In this document: positions 59,736 to 64,000 of the stretch, piece by piece
Position numbering within the stretch: position 1 is the stretch's first letter
Layout: each line of letters opens with the position of its first letter
Assembly: GCA_012934845.2 (NCBI GenBank)
Contig: WNNJ02002887.1
Location: 62,001-126,000 of the forward strand
Length of the DNA stretch: 64,000 nucleotides
Source of the DNA: Pomphorhynchus laevis
Lineage: Eukaryota; Acanthocephala; Palaeacanthocephala; Echinorhynchida; Pomphorhynchidae
Reading direction: 5' to 3'
Position numbers and translations under genes: made by a program
Notes under the pieces: model-generated
Database searches by the model: none
What the model saw: only the letters and a program-made list of their open reading frames with translations
Told to the model about the DNA's origin: nothing

Positions 59736-59944
59736 TTTGGAATCACATTGTGTTGGATCGGTTGGGGGGCTCAGATACCCCTGAACCTGAGGCCATGAAA
59801 GAGAAAGGGAAGATGAAAAAACGAAGGAAAATTTTGTCATTTTTTATCTGAGTTGGTTATGACCTACCTTTTTTATTCTTGCATGCTATATTTTGGTGTA
59901 TTTAATAAAGTCTTTATTTATTTATTTATTTATTTGGAATCACA
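59736..59944 (+). mobile_element. LINE A tail (185 bp) with 12-bp target duplication
   Basis: 59748-59932 contains only the last part of LINE A (GGTTGGGGGGCTCAGATACC, ACCTGAGGCCATGAA) and a TTTA-repeat tail. It is flanked by the perfect direct repeat TTTGGAATCACA (59736-59747 and 59933-59944). A textbook short, 5'-truncated LINE insertion. Confidence 0.9.
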
Positions 59945-60868
59945 CATAAATGTTAAATTATAAGCTATCATGGTTTTTATCAAATGATTCTATAACGTAT
60001 TAACACTTCAACAGCTAAAATCGTCTGGACAAATATTGAAAGAGACATCCAATTGTGGAACGATAAAACTTTTTTGAACTAATAGCATAATCTAAACTTT
60101 TTCAAAAAGAGTACGTGAAACGTATGCAAAGAAGATCGATCAAAAATCCGCATTTAATCAAACATCTTTCATCCTTGATTAATAACGATAAGCTTAAAGA
60201 AACTAAACGCTTTATCGGTGAAGATAAATTATTGCGTCTCGGTATGTAAAAATTTGATGACATTGCAGGAACGAGTACGGTACGTTAGAAGTTGCTAGAC
60301 TTTAATCCCAAATCAAGTCTTTTAGTTGGAGATGTGGTTTTAGTCTGCGATCTTGCAAATGTTGTAGAACATCACGCAGTCTGTTTTCAAAATATTTCAG
60401 CTGACGACATATTAAAGGTAGCTCGAGAAAAACACGGTTCTGTTGGGCCTTTAGGAACGGACCCCAAATTGTGGCAAAACCTGTTATCTTCTTTTGAATA
60501 GATTTTCATGCGTCGTGCGGGAAGCTTAGACCCATTCGCTCTGATGATTACAACAGGTATCAATTCGAATGATTGCAACCAACCGAAGAAATTGATTTGA
60601 ATTAACTTGTTGCATTTACTGCAAGCCGCCTAATTACACTCGACAAATCTTCTGAAGTTAAACCTATAGGCATTGGAGAGGTATCCAGACGAATAATAAG
60701 CAAGGTACTTGCTTATTATTCGTGAAATAATTATTCGATGAAATATTGTATCCTGCAACTTGATGTTAGCACTGAGAAATTTGCACTGAGAAACCCAGAT
60801 AAATATTACCGTTACTATCCAGAGTGTTACGCAACATCTATGGCCATAATAGCATTTCATGTGTAGAC
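59945..60868 (+). mobile_element. LINE F, left part (pre-RT and RT start)
   Basis: It reads KIVWTNIERDIQLWNDKTFF, NPHLIKHLSSLINNDKLKET, then ISADDILKVAREKHGSVGPL, TDPKLWQNLLSSFE (60292-60501) and LITLDKSSEVKPIGIGEVSR (60625-60690). These match the region before and at the start of the RT in the group of invertebrate elements that carry the RPDG-type C-terminus. The strongest match is the pattern LDK.PGVRPIGVGE.LRRI. NPDKYYRYYPECYATSM (about 60790) continues toward the palm. Several stops and frameshifts are present. Confidence 0.8.
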
Positions 60869-61222
60869 AATTGTATCATTTTGGTCTTCTTTTCAAGAGG
60901 ACGTCCCCCAGAACAAATACTAAGATTTCTTAAGCTCCTCATCTTGCGATTACCAAGCATCGTCCGCCTTGATTGGATTATTTGGGGGGGGGTTAAGACC
61001 CCGGGTCGTTCAGTCGAAGGGCGGCGTATTGGATTGGGTGGGAGGCTCAGATCCCGTTGGACCTGATGCCTTCAAGATTGGTGAAGACCTGAATCGCGAC
61101 TCGTTAGCTAAATTTTTCATTCCTGTATTTTTGATACAAGTTCGTTTTTATTTTATTTTTTAGTTGTTATATAAGTTTTGTTATTTAAGAAAATCTTTAT
61201 CTTTATCTTTAATTGTATCATT
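60869..61222 (+). mobile_element. LINE A 3' end inserted in LINE F, with 12-bp target duplication
   Basis: 60881-61210 is a 330-bp LINE A tail (SRGRPPEQILRFLKLLILRL, LPSIVRLDWIIWGGV, then GGGCTCAGATCC-like text) ending in an ATCTTT-repeat tail. The perfect 12-base repeat AATTGTATCATT flanks it (60869-60880 and 61211-61222). It interrupts the LINE F RT just before its QGDP motif. Confidence 0.92.
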
Positions 61223-62640
61223 ATTTTCACTCAAGGTGATCCAATAACCACGATTGTGTTCGCTACTACCTCTTTGCCATTAATAACAACTCTTCAAAAA
61301 CGGGGTCACTACCATGCTACACCAATGTTACGCCGATGATATCAGTTGTATCTGTAATCTTACTGATTTGAAAAAAGTTTAGAATATGATCCGCGAAATT
61401 GGTCTAAAATACGAATACCATATAAATAAGGAAGCATGTGATATCTACACATCAAGGATGCAGCGATACTGCGGTTAGATTGCTCAATGCTGAGAAATCT
61501 CAAATCCACGGCCAAGGTATAATAATTCTTGGTTCTTCTCTTGCAAAATTTGATTTCGTGTATAACTATATCAAAAGTATGATAGATAGCTGATGATATA
61601 CGATCAAAAACTTAATTAAGATGGCTGCAGTAGATCCCCATGTTGCGCTAACATTGCACTAAATCAATGCAGACAAGGTGGATCTATTTGCCGTGAAATA
61701 GTATAGTATTAGCGAGAGCCTTTAAAAACTTATCGGGATTTATTTTTGATTAACTCTTACCCAAATTAACGGGTCTAGCAATCGTTGATACATTGAATCA
61801 TTTTGTATGTGCCACTTCGTTTCGACGGCATTGACATAGTTAATTCATCCGAATACACGGGGATGCAAAACAATCATTCGCTTCGAATGTGCAGTCATTT
61901 GCTCAGCGGAATTACGGGAATTGACTTCAAAATAATTCAGAAGGACATATGTCTATCAGAAGACAAAGAAGCGGCCTATTGAAAACAAAAGTATACTAGA
62001 TATACTATATATAAAGATTACGAACGTATCTTTACTATAGATAAAGATTACAACAATATCATTTGGGATTTTTTAAGCAAAATGAACTTAATACTATCGC
62101 ATGTACCGTTATCACCAAACCGCAACTTTACACTGCCGGAAGATTACAATTCAAGAACACGATAACTATAAGACAACAAAGTGCTCGTCAAAAGGAATCG
62201 TGCAACGGACTTTTTGGCGATAACACTGCGATATATGATATACATTTGTGTGTTTAACCACTTTGAGGTGTCTTACTCGTCAGAATGGTCCAAACGTAAA
62301 ATTGCGAGGGTAATTAATGCGAGATCTGATATCTGCGAACTAAGAATCATCAAGATTAACAGTGTGGTTAGTAACAATTCAATTTGTTTTCTTCGACGAC
62401 TAGCTGGATTCTATATAGATCATCCAAGTATTACAGCATGTGGAAATGTTAGTGTTCAGTGCCTGAGATCTAATGATCCACTGAGTACTATTGTCGATGC
62501 TGGATGATGTTAGTAGTTTGATCGTGTGGCAAATAGTTCGTGGCAATATTCGTACACTAGTTTGCTGGCTCTTTAGGATTAAAGCACAGTGCAGTATAAC
62601 ATCCTTAAATTTCACAGATTAAATGAGCTGCCCCTTAAAT
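61223..62640 (+). mobile_element. LINE F, right part (RT palm and after)
   Basis: It resumes directly with TQGDPITTIVFATTSLPLIT (61233), then YADDISCICNLTDLKKV near 61331 and MIREIGLKYEYHINKEACDI (61386). These are the QGDPLA, YADD and GxxYGYxPNxxK boxes of the RT. VPLRFDGIDIVNSSEYTG (61812) matches the LPxRxGGLGI box that follows the RT in the same group. The last 400 bases are poorly recognisable. The RPDG endonuclease-like domain is not seen here, only at 29.4 and 42.7 kb. Confidence 0.75.
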
Positions 62641-64000
62641 CTACTTCGAAAATTAATTTTATTATCATCCATGTACCGTATTGACAAAGCATTTATTTAC
62701 AATGACTTTGCAAACTCATTAATCAATGAGCTTGAATCACGAAAACGTTTAGTAGTTTAACATTTAATATGAGTAAAACGCCTATTTTACGCTTAACTAT
62801 TATTTTTAGTATCTCGTATTCATGTGAATCACGACAACTTTGCATTTAGCTTAAGCTTTGATAATGCAGTTTGGTTAGTGCGTCGTAGCTTTTATTTTCG
62901 AGCAGGATTCAAAATTATCATTAGAAAGACGATTTTTATGTTTATTCTTAATTAAATAAAAATTTGAATTTTTAGACAGCAATATTTTTCCAATGGCAAA
63001 ATTATCAATCTTTTAGAGAAACTGTAAAATTTAATCATATTTTTTCATATGATTAGCAAATATGACTAATATTTGTCTCATCTCTAAATATATAAATGTT
63101 GACCCCTTAATTCTTTGTTTTTTGAATTAAAATTTGATTTTTTTAAAGAAAATTTATTTTGCAATGTTAGTATTGATAGATTTTTATTAATGTAAAGTTG
63201 CCATGTTATTTCTAAGCTCCTAAAACTTTAAAAAAAGTTTCTTTTATAAATTATTGTCCTCAAATAATGTTTATTACTAAGTTATATTCTTTGAAATATT
63301 TAAGCAAAGATAGTGGATTAATAACTCTATTTGAAATCTCGAAAAAAATATGAATTTGTTTTCAACATAGTGACAACATCGTAAAAAAGATGTGATTTCA
63401 TTCCGAGTAACTATTAATTATGATTATAAAAATCATGGATAACATTTATAATGAAATAAAACTGTCAATCCATTTTCGTTTGTCCAGAATAGTCAATATC
63501 ATTCCCAATGATACTTTTACTAATTTTTAATAAAAGTAAAGAAGATAATCGTTTTAAATTTTTAAATTTAGATTGAAGTCCTGTCAATGAAATGTCGATG
63601 AAATTTAGATTTAATTTTCATCTACATAAGTCTTAATCAATAAGCTGCAAATAATCATTGGATTAGCATATCCAGTAAATCCTTACTGGATATGCTAATC
63701 CAAGAACTATTTACATCTTATTGATTGAGACTTATGTTGGTGAAGAGTAGTGCATGCGGCTTGCAAACCACAATTCCAACCGTTACTATTGGGACGATTA
63801 AAATGTTCAATTTTGCTTTTCCGTGCTTGTAAGCTATAACTTATAAATACAATCACCATCAAGCATATCAACAATGCATCATTGCTAATGCTCTCCTTGT
63901 TCGCTAGTTTATTTCAAAACGATAATTACCAAATATGCATAAAATTACCTTTTCACAAACTTACTACGATATCCATTTGTTGATATTTAATTATTTGATG
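62641..64000. other. AT-rich spacer with a 114-bp near-palindrome
   Basis: No gene supported. 63624-63737 folds as two perfect or near-perfect 21-bp stems separated by a symmetric 13/13 internal loop. Confidence 0.6.
63624..63737. repeat. Near-palindrome, 114 bp
   Basis: Outer arms 63624-63644 and 63717-63737 pair at 20 of 21 positions. Inner arms 63658-63678 and 63683-63703 pair at all 21, with loop ATCC. Between them lie 13 unpaired bases on each side. It could be a small foldback element, a transcribed hairpin, or a template-switch product. Confidence 0.85.

Overview
This window reads as AT-rich nuclear DNA of an invertebrate animal. There are no bacterial operons or ribosome-binding sites. 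One large animal-type protein kinase gene sits among decayed non-LTR retrotransposons (LINEs), Penelope-like elements (PLEs), satellite arrays and long AT-rich stretches. The mix of LINE groups and PLEs fits an arthropod or another invertebrate lineage, but the sequence alone does not name the species.

Layout. 1-1.76 kb: LINE 'A'. 2.3-3.2 kb: an unrecognised strand-biased stretch. 3.3-3.6 kb: a 20-bp minisatellite. 3.9-12.5 kb: a patchwork of LINE 'C', LINE 'B', an unrecognised repeat 'G', and short copies of the neighbouring kinase gene. 13.6-16.9 kb (minus strand): one uninterrupted 1103-codon MAST-family kinase gene, the only clearly intact host gene. 17.6-25.2 kb: a nest of PLE copies, LINE 'D' and a LINE 'E' 3' end. 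25-36 kb: mostly AT-rich DNA with a LINE 'F' C-terminal fragment (29.4-30.0 kb), a degenerate tandem repeat (33 kb) and PLE remnants (34-35 kb). 36.5-39.3 and 44.2-46.5 kb: two arrays of the same satellite, separated by about 4.8 kb that holds another LINE F fragment and several perfect hairpins. 47.3-48.0 kb: a tandem pair of about 363-bp units. 49.4-49.6 kb: a LINE B tail. About 51-52 kb: an LTR-element Gag fossil. 52.4-62.6 kb: a second nest of LINE A, B and F copies, including the most complete LINE A (minus strand, 54.8-58.6 kb).

The retroelements were inserted into one another over time. LINE B lies inside LINE C and inside LINE A. LINE A tails lie inside LINE F and in flanking DNA, with clear 12-bp target duplications. 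A LINE E tail lies inside a PLE. Reverse transcriptase motifs are visible in LINEs A, B, D and F and in the PLEs, but no copy looks complete and functional.

The observations most worth following are: a base-pair-covarying hairpin at the 3' end of all four LINE B tails; kinase-gene fragments joined to repeat G in circularly permuted order at 4 kb and 12 kb; a LINE D/PLE chimera made of duplicated pieces; hierarchical satellite organisation; a 114-bp near-palindrome at 63.6 kb with other perfect hairpins scattered through the window; and a hammerhead-like motif at 41.9 kb. All calls come from reading the sequence by eye; no database search was run.
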